DNA of 64,000 nucleotides from Fasciola hepatica (taxonomy: Eukaryota; Platyhelminthes; Trematoda; Plagiorchiida; Fasciolidae). Each line of letters begins with the position of its first letter. The stretch's first letter is position 1. The stretch covers positions 2,837,001 through 2,901,000 of the forward strand of contig CANUEZ040000168.1 in assembly GCA_948099385.1 (NCBI GenBank). The letters are read 5' to 3'. Positions 36,301-49,490 of this stretch are shown here, piece after piece. The position numbers and the translations under genes are program-made. The notes beneath the pieces are model-generated. The model saw nothing but the letters and a program-made list of their open reading frames with translations. It was not told where the DNA came from and searched no databases.

Positions 36301-39056
36301 GACTTTCTTCAAAATGACGTGAAAACTTCGTGTCAGATTGTTACTCTCTGTGTAATGATCATACTGATTTCAAAACCACTGTCTCCCTTGAATGTCGACA
36401 ATACCTGTACGCACACTTTGCACGATAATCGTGAGATAGGGCTGGATGAGTGCTCGAGATGCACGTTTATTCGACAGAAGTGCGACCGTTAAATGAATGG
36501 ATGGAACATACTTTCCTGTGGATATCATTGTCATTTTTGTCTGCATCCACTAACCCTTCTACTATTTGTAATAAGGTTAAAAGTAGGAGGGTGGGTGAGG
36601 TGTGCGTGCACCTTTACTGGGGGAAATAGCTTTTTAGGTTTGATTTTCATCCACGGCATCCCTCACATAGCTGTCTCAGTTCGCCCAAAACTTCCCTGGT
36701 ATCGATCCCAGTTGGGGTATCAGCTGCATTCCCACCCCAACTGCAGCCCATTATAAATTCACGTGGTTTCGAAAACACTTTTCTTCCAAATTGGAAGCTT
36801 CTCCCCCCGTAACCTTTCAACAACTAGATTGTGGGGATGAAGGACATTTAAGGCAGATGAAGAAAAGCGCGGAATTCTGAGTAACTCCAGAGTTAACTAG
36901 GAATACCCTGGGAAGCGCTTCTTAGATCCACGGCGAAGCTGAACAGCCACTCGGGGAGCTTTAAATCCGTGAGTTAAGAAAAATGGGACGGATATCAGAA
37001 GGGAATAGTTGAGAGTGTAGTTCGGGTGCGATTTCTTCAGGCCAATATCATCGGGACAGAAAGAGGTCAGGTAGCTATTCCTGATAGAATCTAAGAGGTA
37101 GTGGACAGAACTATGTGGAAGAGTAGAAGCTTCCTTTATGGCTGTTGGGAATAAAGAGCGACAGCAGCTGAAGTTGACCACAAAACGCCAACTTTTTCGG
37201 TGGTTCTGATGAACGGATCCTGGATCCGTTTAAAATTAGACGAGAGCCCAGGGTAGGAGCAATAACAGAGAGGTATTAAGGGAAAGGACTGTGAACTAGG
37301 CGAACAGCAGATAGGTTTGCTGGCTTTATATATATATGAAATTTATCTTTCGTCCTTAATATGATAGTTACTCACTTGCAAATGAACATTGTAGAAATGA
37401 GATTTGGCTAGAATAGCCATCAGTGAAACGTGTTTCTTTTGAGGTCAGATATACGCGAACACACACTTGCAACCTAGTCCATTTTATGTTGTGCTGTTTC
37501 GAGTTTGTAAATGTGCTGGCGTGAACGTCAACCCATTGTAGCTCAGTAACCTTCGTTACGGTCGAAGCCCAGCCGGGTGGATCAGATGGGAATGAACAGC
37601 TACACCAGAAATAAAACACCGTGGAATCGGTAAACCAGACCAGTCAAAAGATGAGCAGAACCAGAATGTTCAGCACGATGAACTGTGGTAGCCAGTGGAA
37701 CCGAACGCGCGGGAAAGGGATTAGACTACGGTCTGGCTGGACAAACGGCGAAGTTGAATATGGGTCAGAAACTTTAGGACAAGAATTAGAACGTAGAATG
37801 ATCTGCAGCACTAACAGTTCCCCATGCGCAAACGGGGATTGACATTGCGAGAAGGTGGTCAGTTGTGAGTTGTTGTTTAAGAGAGAGTAAAAGAGCCCGC
37901 CTTCAGGCCTAAGTTCCCTATACCTGCGGAGCTTCAAGCCACTCGGCACTGACACACGTTGAAGTCACGAAAAATCGTTTTTCAGCGAACGCGTTAGACT
38001 GGAAAATGTTTCGCTTCGTAGATTTTGAGACTTAAACAATAGAAGTTCAATGCGAGTGTAAGACACGCACCGATAAGGTCTGGGTGGGAAAATAAATTTG
38101 GGCTTCCAGAGACGAAGATGGCATGGATCGGGTCAGGATGGAATGAAAGAAGCATTTGTTTGTCCAAACAGAACTAGAAACAATGAGTCATACGGTTTGA
38201 GAACTCATTATTGCTGTCTCAGTCGTGGACACGTAGAGATACGTTCACTTTTATTGCATTTCCTCTGTTACCCGATGAAAATGTTCCAAAACAATGCAAC
38301 TTGCAATGGAACTCGTGAGACAATGTACGTGGATAGCTTCTCGATTGCTGATCTATCTCTGGAATCGAAACTCCCGATTCAGCGATCCACATGAGCTACT
38401 AACAGCATCCCTATTGAAAAACACTGTAGATCACACAATTCTTCATCTAATACGTATTTTCCAAAAAGTCTTAGGTAATGTATGCTATCCAAAGGGAAAC
38501 CAGTCGATTCGTGAAAAAAAATCCATCAGAGAAGTTCACGTAATCCAATTTAGGATTATATACCAAAATGGACTCAGTACCTCTTCCGGGGTTCTTGGGC
38601 TGGTGGTGTGGAATGCCACGATGCGTTGGCGGGGTGGGGACGCGTTTAAGAAGTAATAGTAAAACATAAATCAATTCATTCGCTGCTGCAGTGCTATCTA
38701 ACAAACAGTTGGGACCATTCTAGGTATCATTCAACGGCAAACAGTGTATAAAAAAGAATATCGGTCTCAGAGTTACATTACACAATGCCTAAATGTAAAG
38801 GATAATCTATGAGTAACATTTCGGGTGACTTACGTGTTTATTTTAATGTGTACGTGATTTAACCAGTGAAGGATTGCAAAAATAAATGAACATGGGGATA
38901 ATCTACCTGAAAAGGAGAAAACAAACATTTCTTTCGAAAGAACACGTGGATTGCACTAGTGCGTGAAATAATACACTCTTTTGTTCAGTTATCAGAAAAG
39001 GAAGGCAGTGCTAATGTTCTCGAACTAAAACGTGATCGTGTTTCCGATGATGACAA

Positions 39057-39112
39057 CCACAATGGTGATGAACTTAATGATGATGATGACGACGACGATG
39101 ACAATGAAGACG
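39057..39112. repeat. (GAT/GAC)n microsatellite
   Basis: Imperfect GAT and GAC units. Confidence 0.85.
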
Positions 39113-39865
39113 ATGATGTTGGTGATTCGGATGATCATGCTGATTATGATTTAGATCATTATTATTGTTATTCGAATGAAGATGATAATGACATTCATTA
39201 GTCTACTTTTTGGTCATTTTGGTTTTCTGATGACGGCGATTGTGACGATAACTTTGTTCCGACACGAACAAGTTCTTTCCACTTCTAGACATTTTTGTGA
39301 TCTCCTTTCAGAACAAGTGTCATGAATAGCTTGTCTTTGCATGTGTAAAAGGAATTTTTTTTATACCTGTCAATCTAACTGGAGCAGTTATTCCTCTTAT
39401 CGTGAGTGGTCCCATTTTACAACGCTATGAACCGTAAACATTTACGAAACCTATTCAACATTGAGATTTTCGAGTCTTAGATCTTAACAGGCTGCCTTAG
39501 TGATCACCTTCAAAGTCGCCGGTAACTAACGCGCGAAATTCAGCCTTGTCGGGATCAGTCAACAGTTCGAGCGGTGTGGATTGTTTTCCGCAATCTTTCA
39601 ACATCTGTCATTCTTTTTCCCGGTCCTGTCAATAGAGAACAAATGTGTTGTTCATGCTTAACGTCCTTAGGTACTCTTTAGTGCACCCGAAATGACCTTC
39701 AACTAGGCACGTTTTGTTGACGAAAACGGGGTTCTGGTGAGAAAATGTGCTCTCTGTTATTCATTTGCCACCAGGAGCACTTATGTGACCTTGAAAGATA
39801 TGTTCGGCACAATCAAACTGAACATGTTCGAGCGCACCGCATAAGCACTACACATCAGGATGGAA

Positions 39866-39922
39866 AATACACACACACACACACACACACATACACACAC
39901 ACACACACACGGGCACACACAC
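39866..39922. repeat. (CA)n microsatellite
   Basis: CA array with one TA interruption and a GG interruption. Confidence 0.95.
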
Positions 39923-40234
39923 GCAAACAAATGTTTGGTTTTCGTTGATTGAAACCTGTTGTGATGTCCTGGGTAAATACGTGACGAACCGGAAGCCCCT
40001 CGATGGACGATGAGTCAATGAAAAGTCGAACTGCAGCCTCTTTACCTCTCTCTTCTCGACCTTTTTGAAAAGTGCAAATATATTAAAAATGTGTGAAATT
40101 TGTTTTCAGCACGTTGCAGTAATTTATGTTTATTTGAAGACGCCCTTCTTTTTAAGCCAAATCTCTCCATTTTCACTCTACTATTTTAGCCGCTCAGTAC
40201 GAGTTAACAATGCTAGTCTTGCGTCAATAATTAA

Positions 40235-40625
40235 TAAGCAATATGATTCATCATGTGGTATGAACGTTTACCTTACCATGACGAACTATGGAAACACTTT
40301 GCGCAGTTGTTTCATCCTTGTTGGGAATCATCAGTTGCAGTGCACATCCACCGAGCCCTCAAGGGGATTTGAACCCCGGGGTGAATGATGGTGAATCGAA
40401 TATCTAACCACCAGGCTGGCTTTCAACAGACAATGAAGTAGATATACTGCATGCTTTATCATCCTTCCGTCACTGACTTTAAACAGTAATAGTCCGTTGC
40501 CCGCACAGAGATCGACTGCTGTGAAAGAAGAGTTCGATGTAGTGACCCAAGTACAACTAATGCTTTCGGCTATAAATAACCTGCATAGTCGGGTTGCTGT
40601 AGGAGATTCGATTTTACATTGCCTA
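40235..40625 (-). repeat. SINE family 2 copy
   Basis: In plus orientation the order is ATGATTCATCATG, AACTATGGAAAC, GTGCACATCCACCGAGCCC, TTTGAACCCCGGGG, AATATCTAACCACCAGGCT, CTTCCGTCACTGAC, CCCAAGTACAAC and GTAGGAGATT. This order is shared with 43690-44050 and 62060-62420. The element reads on the minus strand, where the tRNA-like part has a B-box-like CGGGGTTCAAATCC. Confidence 0.75.
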
Positions 40626-40974
40626 GTTTCCCGCTGAGTTAAAACACTAGGCGATAACGAAAACCAGAGAGTCGATGATCACGACCATCAGAGATGGATT
40701 ACGTATTCTAACAAGACTCTAATGGGGCCAAATGGATTTACGACCAAGGAAATAGAACTGTCTCTCCAAAATTTGACCGACGATTGAAGGGTTCTGAGCC
40801 TAGTACATCCGAAACCATGTTCTATGACCAGTGGAACTCCAGCCTCATTGGCCAGCCATTCAAAGTTTACCAATGATGAATGAGATCAAAAGATTCAGTG
40901 CGGGCAATGAGGTATGGTCGTTCAAGGTCGGCGACGGGAAGATGATATGTCGTGTAGTACGTCTGTTCAGCAAA

Positions 40975-41115
40975 CCTTTGTGAGCCAGCCCCGATAGACT
41001 GATGGTTAGGTGTTTGCCTCACAATCGTTCACCCCCGGCGTTTGAGTCCTAGTTGGGGCTCGTTGAAAGTGCACTGCAGCTGATGATTCCATGATTTTCG
41101 TTGGTGAGTTCAGCA
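40975..41115 (+). repeat. SINE family 2 copy (plus strand, partial)
   Basis: AGCCAGCCCCGATAGACTG, GGTTAGGTGTTTGCCTC, ACAATCGTTCACC, then GTCCTAGTTGGGGCTCG, GTGCACTGCAGCTGATGATT and GTTGGTGAGTTCAGCATTG follow the family order in sense. The part upstream of the tRNA-like core is missing. Confidence 0.7.
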
Positions 41116-41994
41116 TTGATGCTACTTCGAGAATCATAATACGTAAAATCTATTCTTCTACCACTCACAAGTGACAATTAGTTTTTCCTATTGTCACGTT
41201 TCATGTGACAGAAGTGTGATTTGTTTTGCTTTGGTCTTACCGGTCGTAACTTATTTTGTAGACGAAGTGTCTATTTTTGTGTTGACCTGATGAATTATTT
41301 ATCCCCTTTTCTTTGGTTATTCAAGTCGGAATGAAGAGGTTGTACTAGGATGACTTGGTTCTGATTTGGACCACACTGCTGAACAGTTAAGAGCTTTCAG
41401 ATTGGAAGGTAGCACTCATTGTGAGGATTGTTTTGTACGGTTAGGGCTACTGTTTGTGGGCTTGTCAGAGTGAGAGGGAAGGAGAGAAACAATTAACATA
41501 CAGACGAGAATTGGAGCTTCCTGACAGTCGTGATAGAACTGAGTAAGTGAGATAGACCCCAACCAGAGGGACTAAATCAAGTTGCAAAATGGACAACTTA
41601 AGATCGCGAGAACAGAGTGTTTTCTGTATCAAATCATTCACGATACGAAGGCGTAATTTCCAGTCGCTGTATTAACACGGTTTCCTTTGAGCATAATAGT
41701 GCACATAATAAGAAAGGCTAGAGTCAATAGTGGTTCACCATCAGAAGATATACAGACTATTACGCAAATTGGAATACATCTACCCATGAACTTGTGAATA
41801 GGATCGCATGGATTAGCAATGACAGTTTATCAGGCTTTGACTTTTGTTTCGCAACCGTAGTTCAATGGCACACTTTAGAAACTTCAAAAGAGTACATTTT
41901 GCTGGGAAGAGATTTCGCTCCTATCATTTAAATCAAAATTGAAATTGCTGTCAAGAGAAGAATGTAGAGGATCAAGAACTTTGGGTCCCGTTTT

Positions 41995-42370
41995 GCATAG
42001 CCCGTGACTCGAAGATGTCCCTGACGGTCAACACCATGGACTTCGGACCGTGATGTACTAGGTTCAAATCCTCGAGCTGAAGCCGGTAAGTTTCTCAAAC
42101 TGGTAATCTTAAACTGGTCTTGACCCCCTCCTGAAATATTGTACTGCGGAGGTGGAGTGTACATACTACTTGCCGGCTAGATATGTAGTTGACTGGTGAA
42201 AACGCATCTACAGACAGTTGTGGATTAACAACGAAAGCGACTGTCAGAGGAACAAACGCAATAAGGTAAAAGAAGGCATGTGAACCACCTGATGATAGCA
42301 ACCTGCGACTAGAAGGCAATTGTCTTCAAATAAATCGGACCATTGGAATACAAATAAGCATTGTTGTTCC
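41995..42370 (+). repeat. SINE family 1, fullest copy
   Basis: A tRNA-like head with B box GGTTCAAATCC at 42061-42071, CTGAAGCCGG, then a body from GGAGGTGGAGTGTACATACT (about 42148) through AACGCAATAAGGT, GAACCAC, and TGTCTTCAAAT to a tail with GCATTGTTGTT. The body recurs at 49478, 49880 (reverse) and 51440. A pol III head plus a shared body fits a SINE; no partner LINE tail was identified. Confidence 0.7.
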
Positions 42371-42655
42371 ATTTGACTACTTTTGATCACTTGTGAACGA
42401 TTACTAGTCCCATCTTATGGATTATAACATCAAGGTTACATGGTAAAAGGGAGTGAGTAGAAGAATAGAGGATATCTTCGGAGGAAGTCAGGTTTTTGAA
42501 GATCTCTATCTAGGCTTCTGTTGAATCTGTCTTGTCTAATTGTCGAAATCCTTTGGACATTTTCATCTGACTAACATTCAGCTAAATATGATCCATTTCT
42601 TTGTCACTAACTGATGACCTCGTCGACTAATCCATTCAACTTATATGCACCCGCC

Positions 42656-42670
42656 CACACACACACACAC
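42656..42670. repeat. (CA)n, short
   Basis: Seven to eight CA units. Confidence 0.8.
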
Positions 42671-43689
42671 GAGCACATGTTCTGCGTCACACTGCACCTC
42701 TTGATCGTGTAGTCACCTTTGGTCAAACATGAATTCTGTTCAATTCTATGATTTACTAGGCCCGGATTCGGATTGGATAGACTTTCTGACTTGTATATGA
42801 TTCCTAACTGTGTGTGTTCACGTCCCGGCTAGCCAGTCTGCAATGTTCGGTAGCCGGAGTGGACGCCGGTGTCCTGGCCATCTGGTCCCACTTTGTCAAT
42901 GCTCGTACGTTCACTGGTGTGGAGTGATCCGTGAATCACCCTGTGGATGCTAAGATTTGAGGTTCGCGTATTCATCGTTTATTTTCATGGGATTTCATTT
43001 ATAGTACCACATTACAAAACTCGGCCAATGGTAATTCGTTTTCTGGTGTTTTCACCCCACACCTAGCCGGCCTGGATTTACCAACCGTGATTAATGACTT
43101 AATAAATACTTCAATGACAAAGACAATCTAATCCCTTAATCAATGTCTCGATACAATGAAGCTATTTCAATTGGCCACCAGAACAGAAGTTTCAAAGTTG
43201 TCTATCTTCTAAAACAGTCAAGTAAGCAAAGAGTATAACAAAACAGAAAAGTATTAAGAATACGATTTTATTAACTCCCTATCTTTCCCTTACAAAGTGT
43301 ATAGCACAGCTATCGAACTGGAAGGCCGCACTCTAAAGGCTGCTGAATAGGGCGATTCACTAGAGGTCTCAACTTTTTACCTCAAGATATTTGTTTCACT
43401 GTGATATTCATTTGATCACCATCCATGAATCGTACTAGTCTACCAGTTTGATGAACCGTAGTGGTTACTGTCACAAACGAATCCGGTTTGGATTAATTCA
43501 GGTATACACAGGCGAAAGTCAAAAAGTGGCACTTTCTCTCTCTACCTATCTCCCTCCCACTCTTTCTCTCTCTCTCACTCAGTCACTCCGGTACCCGTCA
43601 GAAGGAAGCACGAAATGATACGCACAAAGTGGCTAGTCCAATACGACTAGGAATAAGTTGCTAACATTACTGACAGAGAATCTCCCATC

Positions 43690-44060
43690 CATAAAGTAGA
43701 TGTGTATTATATGATTCATCATGCAGCTTGAACGCTCAGCTCATTCCTTGTTAGGAATCAACAGCAGTGCACATCCACCGAGCCCCCACTGGGACTGGAA
43801 CCCGGGGTGAACGATTGTGAATCGAACACCTTAACCACAAGGCTATCCGGGCTGGCTGAACGTCGACACTACATGATATAGCACCCTTCCGTCACTGGCT
43901 ATGAGCGGTAACAACCCGTTTCCCGCATAGTGATCGAATCCTTTAACGGATGACTTCTCTGTAGGGGCCTAAGTACAACGAAGGCATTCCGTTATGAACA
44001 ACCTACACGGCTTGGTTACTATATGCATTTGAGTAGTAGGAGATTAGATTTGTATAATAT
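43690..44060 (-). repeat. SINE family 2 copy
   Basis: Complete family order on the minus strand. B-box-like GGTTCCAGTCC (reverse of 43791-43803 region) and A-box-like TAGCCTTGTGG (reverse of 43837-43847). About 190 nt of conserved sequence lies upstream of the tRNA-like part in element sense. The left arm of the palindrome (44029-44064) overlaps its end. Confidence 0.75.
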
Positions 44061-44135
44061 GGTTTTCAATGGTGAGTTGAGCGTTCAAACAACAAGACGA
44101 ACCATATTATACAAATCTAATCTCCTACTACTCAA
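44029..44135. repeat. Perfect 36-bp inverted repeat (hairpin)
   Basis: Arms 44029-44064 and 44100-44135 are exact reverse complements of 36 nt (TTGAGTAGTAGGAGATTAGA and so on), separated by 35 nt. The arms and spacer consist of SINE family 2 end sequence (TAGGAGAT.AGATT, GGTGAGTTGAGCG), so two SINE ends face each other. Confidence 0.95.
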
Positions 44136-44570
44136 TTGCAGATGTGTATTACTTCCACCTAGGAAAAATTGATGTCATATTAGGTTGTTATTTATCGTTC
44201 ACTTCGTAGTGAAACACGATTGTCCTCCTGCAGCTTACGGGTCTCCGTGCCCTAGACAAATCTTTGATTAGATTGTCACACACTACTCAGTCTTGGACCA
44301 AATCTGACACGGAATTAGAATTATTTATCCGGCTCAGATTCCTGATAATCCTCATAAGAGGGCAGAGTTCCCCTTGTGCTGTTCAAGGGTGGTGGTGATA
44401 ATGGTGGCTGTCGGTACTAATGGGTTCTAATGTCTACTTCCCCATAATCCGACTACGAAATAAACAATAATTGCTGTAGACATTTCACTTATTCGTTTAC
44501 TGACAATATCCTATCACGATCGCTTCACGATCTTGTTGATTTCGGGGCTAAACCTACTGTGATGGGATAA

Positions 44571-44596
44571 ACACACACACACACACACACACACAC
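44571..44596. repeat. (CA)n microsatellite
   Basis: Thirteen AC units. Confidence 0.95.
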
Positions 44597-46399
44597 CGAA
44601 TTTATCTTTGCACGGAGTCATTTTTGTTTGATTCGGTAGATCTGATCAGTAGTATGTTCGACACACTGTTTAGTATGACAGTAAATAACGCAAGATGTGT
44701 ACCGCATGATACATATCATGAGCCTGTGGCTGCTATGCCAAACATTGGGATTGCACACGTTTCTTGATCGTAAAGGTGAAACCATCAGCTCAAAACTGAC
44801 GGTGTAAGCAGTCAGGGAACTGAGAACTAAAGCTTAACGATACAAAAATCTATCTCTAATAGCGGAACACTGCAACTAAGATGACAATAGAAAATGCATA
44901 CATACCACGTTTCAGTCCTACGTAGTTGGACTGCTTTTCACCCCCCCCCCCAAAAAAAAAGAGTCTGCTCCTTCCTCCATTGCGCAGTTTGGTTACGCCT
45001 AGTTAACAAGGCTAACAGATATTATGGGAAAAATTGTGACTGTGATCGATACAGATTTCCGTTGCAATGGTCACTCTTAGGTTTAACTATGATCTGCAAA
45101 TGACCTTGAAAGCCTACGGCTCGTGTGTGTAGTGATCAAGCTGTAGGCTGCCATACTGGTGTTCGATTAACGTAAGTGTGGGAACCCAATGGGACACCAC
45201 CTAATGAGCTTGGTGCTCAGGCCATCCCCCACGGAAGAAAACTGGTCCTTACACACTACTCTAATAAAGGTGGGATAGTAACCTCTTGACATCTGAAGTA
45301 ATTTCAGATTCGAAAGCGCAACGTTCTGAACCGTGCAGACCTCGTCGGAAATCGATAACTTGACTCATTGAGCTTGCCACAACTGATTTCAGTTAAAGAT
45401 GTCCAACATTATGACTTCTCAACAAATGCAGTTTCTTGGCTTTCCACGGATTTGGGCTGCTGCGATCCGAGTCCATTTCTCTATTCAGCCAACATTTTAA
45501 CCATTCAAGCCACCGTATATGTGATCCACATTATATGATCCAATTCTAAGCTTCCATCGATGGAATTGAAAAATGAGTACCAAACCTTTTGTAAGTTTCT
45601 TTGAGCATTCGCTCGATTTTTTGATGTGTGGAATTTGAGTTTCATGCAGACCGCTGTGATATCTTTCTCGTTCCTCGTGGGTCGATATTGAAAAAGCATT
45701 TTGGTATTCTCAGGTAGGCAGTTTGCTTTCATGTTTTTTAAAATGTAAGCAATCAGAGTAATACGAATCCGCCGGTCATGTGTGCGTTAAAATCAAATCG
45801 AATGATCGGAAGGGCGATCTAGCTGCAGTCCCGGTACGAACACATCTTTGATCTAAATAATGATGCGTGCTGACACAAGTCCTTAGCTCTGAATCACCAA
45901 GTTTTCCCTCTTTTTTCATCCATGCAGATCGAAAACGTGTATACACTGTTCGCCACAAAGTGTCCTCTCACCTAGAAAATTTAACTATAGTTGTACAGGG
46001 CTGTGGTCCCGTAATAGAGTGGCTCGCTGAAAAACAAACCCCAAATCCCTAGACCGAGAAGCAGGCTAGCTTTGCTACGCGTACTGTAGGACAAATTGTC
46101 AAGCAATAACATACCCCAAATTGTGGGCAAACCGACCACAGGAAGAAGACAGTCAAAGAGACTTCAAAAAGCCCGGGCCACTCTAAACAGGAGACTCTAG
46201 AGACGGTAGTGCAGGAGCGAGTACGGGGGTTTACAATGATGGTTCTTATTTACGGGGGGACATTTTGACCAATCAACCGTCAGAAGGGAAGCAATGGTCC
46301 AAGGGAATACACTCGCACAAGCGTGGATAAAGGACAAACGGAATAGCATGGTTATGAGAAATTTACATGACCACAGCAGGATAACCAGGTTCAGTCATT

Positions 46400-46400
<1 letters not shown>

Positions 46401-46468
<68 letters not shown>
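46401..46468. repeat. (TA)n microsatellite
   Basis: About 34 perfect AT units. Confidence 0.95.
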
Positions 46469-46470
<2 letters not shown>

Positions 46471-47249
46471 AGATGGCTAGAAAGGGAAAGATAACTACGT
46501 CCAAAAGTACGGCCATTGTCAAGTAACGCACACAGTAGAGACGCTGTAATAGAACGGGTCATGGATACCTGAACTTTGATTCCAAAACTGAGAAGGAGGG
46601 TTACGTAAGCGATAAAATATGTTTAGAGTCAGGGTTCGATACGAACAGATATGATCAACAATTAGACATTGCAATTAAGGTCGATCGACTCCTACTTAGT
46701 ATGCAAGAATCAGCATTACTCCGCGGGGGTGTGGGAGGGTGGAGGGGGCTCCTTGTGTTTGATCTGCAAAACACAAATAAGCACAAAGGCTCAGTAAGAG
46801 CATGAATAAGGTCCTTCACTTACATCTGTCGAACCCCAATATGGCTGCCAACAGTCTGCTCATTACACCTGTCATAGAACGAAGGATAAAATTGCGTGAC
46901 GAAACGGGACTGAACAAACAAATTATCACGCGGGTGTGGAAGAGAGCGGATGGTGGTCGGCGTGAAAACTGGTGGTCAAAGTGCATGAGATCTGGACTAA
47001 ACCAGTTTAACGGAGTTTCTTGATATGGAGAGCTGAATTTCCATGTCCAGCTGCATTAAATCTTTACCTAGGTCTTGAAACTCTATACCGTCAGTTCGGT
47101 GTATTTCAAACAAGCCCAACACCGTTGTACTGGCGCGTCGTACAGTCTACCGTTGCATGAGTTTTGTTGTGAACGTCGAACACACACGTATGTGTACTTT
47201 CCAGCCTGACAGCCCACATTTCTATCTGTTTTTTTTTGCTTTATGCTCA

Positions 47250-47370
47250 AAAAGGTAAATGTCGTCTGCCTTGTCAGCGGAAGGTGGGCATCAGGGAAGT
47301 CACGCCGTGAGGTTGCCAAGTATTTTGAACTTCCAAAACGGACAGTGAACAGATGAATCGATCGTTTACT
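47250..47370 (+). pseudogene. Possible helix-turn-helix transposase N-terminus
   Basis: The plus-strand frame reads VNVVCLVSGRWASGKSRREV, then AKYFELPKRTVNR, a TGA, and IDRLLSGNLP. The REVAKYFELPKRTVNR part has the spacing of a helix-turn-helix of the kind at the start of Tc1-like or paired-type transposases. No catalytic domain was found downstream. This may be a chance match. Confidence 0.3.
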
Positions 47371-47555
47371 CAGTGGAAATCTACCATTTGGATCGATGGG
47401 CTTTTGTTTCTAGTTCCCCAGCCACGGCCGCGGCAAGGCCGCTCGCAGCCCGCGGTTCAAGAATCTCGCTGTTTGATGGTTGACGGATTTCCCATGACGG
47501 AATATTCCGCGCTACTCAAGCTGGAAGGACGGCCGCAAAGCTGAACTTCCCCCCA

Positions 47556-47790
47556 CTGTCCAGCGGTCTATCTTCCAGATCACCGGCTATTCAAGACGCA
47601 AGATGCAGTCAAGATTAGTGTCCTGAACCCTTCCGCATTATCCAGTGATCTATCTTCCAGTTCGCCGGCGATACCAAACGCACGACACTGTCAACATTTA
47701 AATTTCGAACCCTTTCCCTTTTTCCCATTGCCCATTTATCCAGGGAACTATCATCCAGCTCACTGGTGACATTCAGATAACGAGATAACC
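47556..47790 (+). repeat. Three-unit imperfect minisatellite
   Basis: Units starting near 47556, 47638 and 47735 share (T/A)TCCAG.G..CTATC.TCCAG.TC.C.GG. The first two also share CGAACCCTT or TGAACCCTT near the end. Unit length is 80-97 nt. No other copy was seen in the window. Confidence 0.6.
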
Positions 47791-47799
47791 ACAAGATCT

Positions 47800-49330
47800 G
47801 GGAACATTTGGGCTTTAGCCTCGTACCCGTGTACTACTTCAAGACTTCAAGACATGGGTCAGTATTTTCGTTATTCAAAGGTAATCGTCGAAGGGGCACT
47901 TGAAAACGAATTTGTGAATCCAATAAAGGTAGTGTGATGGCTATTTTAAAGTGGTAATGGGACCCTGTGCCACAAGACTTTATCAGAAGGTTGGTGGCGA
48001 GCATGAATTGGCGGGTAAATACCGTTATATCATCCAAAAGTGACTCATCCATGTACTAGTGAGTGACCACCTGAGAACGACTTCGCTATTCTATTAACAA
48101 TAAAACATTTTGATTTCCATAAAGGATTTTACTAATGTGTAGTGGTTTCTTGGGATTAGGGCCGTCTTTTGGCGAATAGAGTACCACAATCCATACGTGA
48201 CTCATAACTAGCAGTCTTTGGGAGCAAACTTCAGTTTGATTATCTGACTCGTTGTGAACCATCAGTGGCACCGAATGATCACCAAATCTGCATAGACGGA
48301 AGTCCGATTTCCAAGATTGCGAGCCATACAAGTTACTACCAAAACACCCGGATTTGGTCTCAACAACAAAAGAGTCACCGTTCTCGCGAGAGTACCGACA
48401 CATTCTGTTTATCCTTCTAAACTCGTTTACCATGACCAGTACAAAGTACTATTTGGTTTTCTAGCCATCAGGCGCAATGACAGAAGATCTTTCATGCCAG
48501 ATGTCTGGTGTCTTTCTCAGGCTTTATGGCTTGTTCTATTTTGCAGTGAATTGGCCGTATTTTTGCCAAAAAAGACGGGACCTTTTCTCTGTTGAGTGAC
48601 CACTACATAAGCGGATCGTACTCTGTGTTTATCCAGGACTTCCATTGTGGTTCCGAAATGTTCATTGTTGTAACCGGTGTATTTTTTCTGACTTTTTGCC
48701 AGATCTGTCCAACCTCGTGTAGTTTGCATCCACTTTGAAGTAAGACAACGGACCCTAATTGAAGAATTGAAAAAAAGATATCAATTTAGAGGCACTGGCG
48801 TAAATGTGGGACATTGCTGTCAAATTACAGTGCAACTTTCCATGCTGAATCCTTCAAAAGCAAGAGTATTCGGTCTCCAATGTGAGAGAACAGGTTTCTT
48901 TCAAGCCTTAGACTGAACTTGTGGTGGTTTAACACCGAAGTCATGTGCAGCTAGTTTGATTTTCGTTCCCACCAACCGCAGTCCACTTTGTGTATGCTCT
49001 CACCCATCACGATTCACTCACTACGGAGCACAACCAGCAGTACTTTGCACGTCTGATACCGTTGGACATGTCCACACATTCTAACTAATAACCTGAATAG
49101 ACTTTGTATCTAGTCCCCCCCACTTGGTTTAGACAACCTAGTCAATCATGTCCCATGAGAACCCAATGGCGCCTTCAAGTGCTGCACTGAATACCCCCCC
49201 CCGGCCTATTAAACGTCCTCATTGTACGTCAGTAATTCAACGGCATTTTGATTTCTTTCACGGCGTTCATAGAGCCTTACAGTTACGCACTTTTAACAGT
49301 AAGAGAGCTCATCCCTTCAGGCTTGAACGC
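47800..49330. other. No recognisable gene
   Basis: Overlapping frames on both strands (48086-48433 minus, 48317-48595 plus) without known motifs. Confidence 0.4.
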
Positions 49331-49344
49331 TCGCCAATACTGAT

Positions 49345-49399
49345 AACTGCAGTAGTAGTAGTAGTCTTCGTCATGGTCATCGCCGTAGTAGTAGTAGTT

Positions 49400-49471
<72 letters not shown>

Positions 49472-49490
49472 CTAGTACTAGTAGTGCGGT
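49345..49490. repeat. (GTA)n microsatellite
   Basis: Nearly 50 GTA units with a few interruptions, directly next to SINE family 1. It makes poly-Val and poly-Thr frames that are artefacts. Confidence 0.95.

Larger units (their letters stand above)
36310..40225. other. No recognisable gene
   Basis: Short frames on both strands. 38959-39201 encodes a poly-Asp run that arises from the GAT array and is not convincing as a gene. Confidence 0.4.
44140..47260. other. No recognisable gene
   Basis: Holds a CA array (44571-44596), a poly-C/poly-A run near 44941-44960 and the (TA)n array at 46401-46468. A minus frame at 45505-45732 (75 codons) has some protein-like text but no motif known to me. Confidence 0.4.

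Noticed and set aside
38959..39201. Acidic 80-codon frame with a poly-Asp run
   Set aside because: It arises from the GAT/GAC array; no motif or splice context supports a gene.
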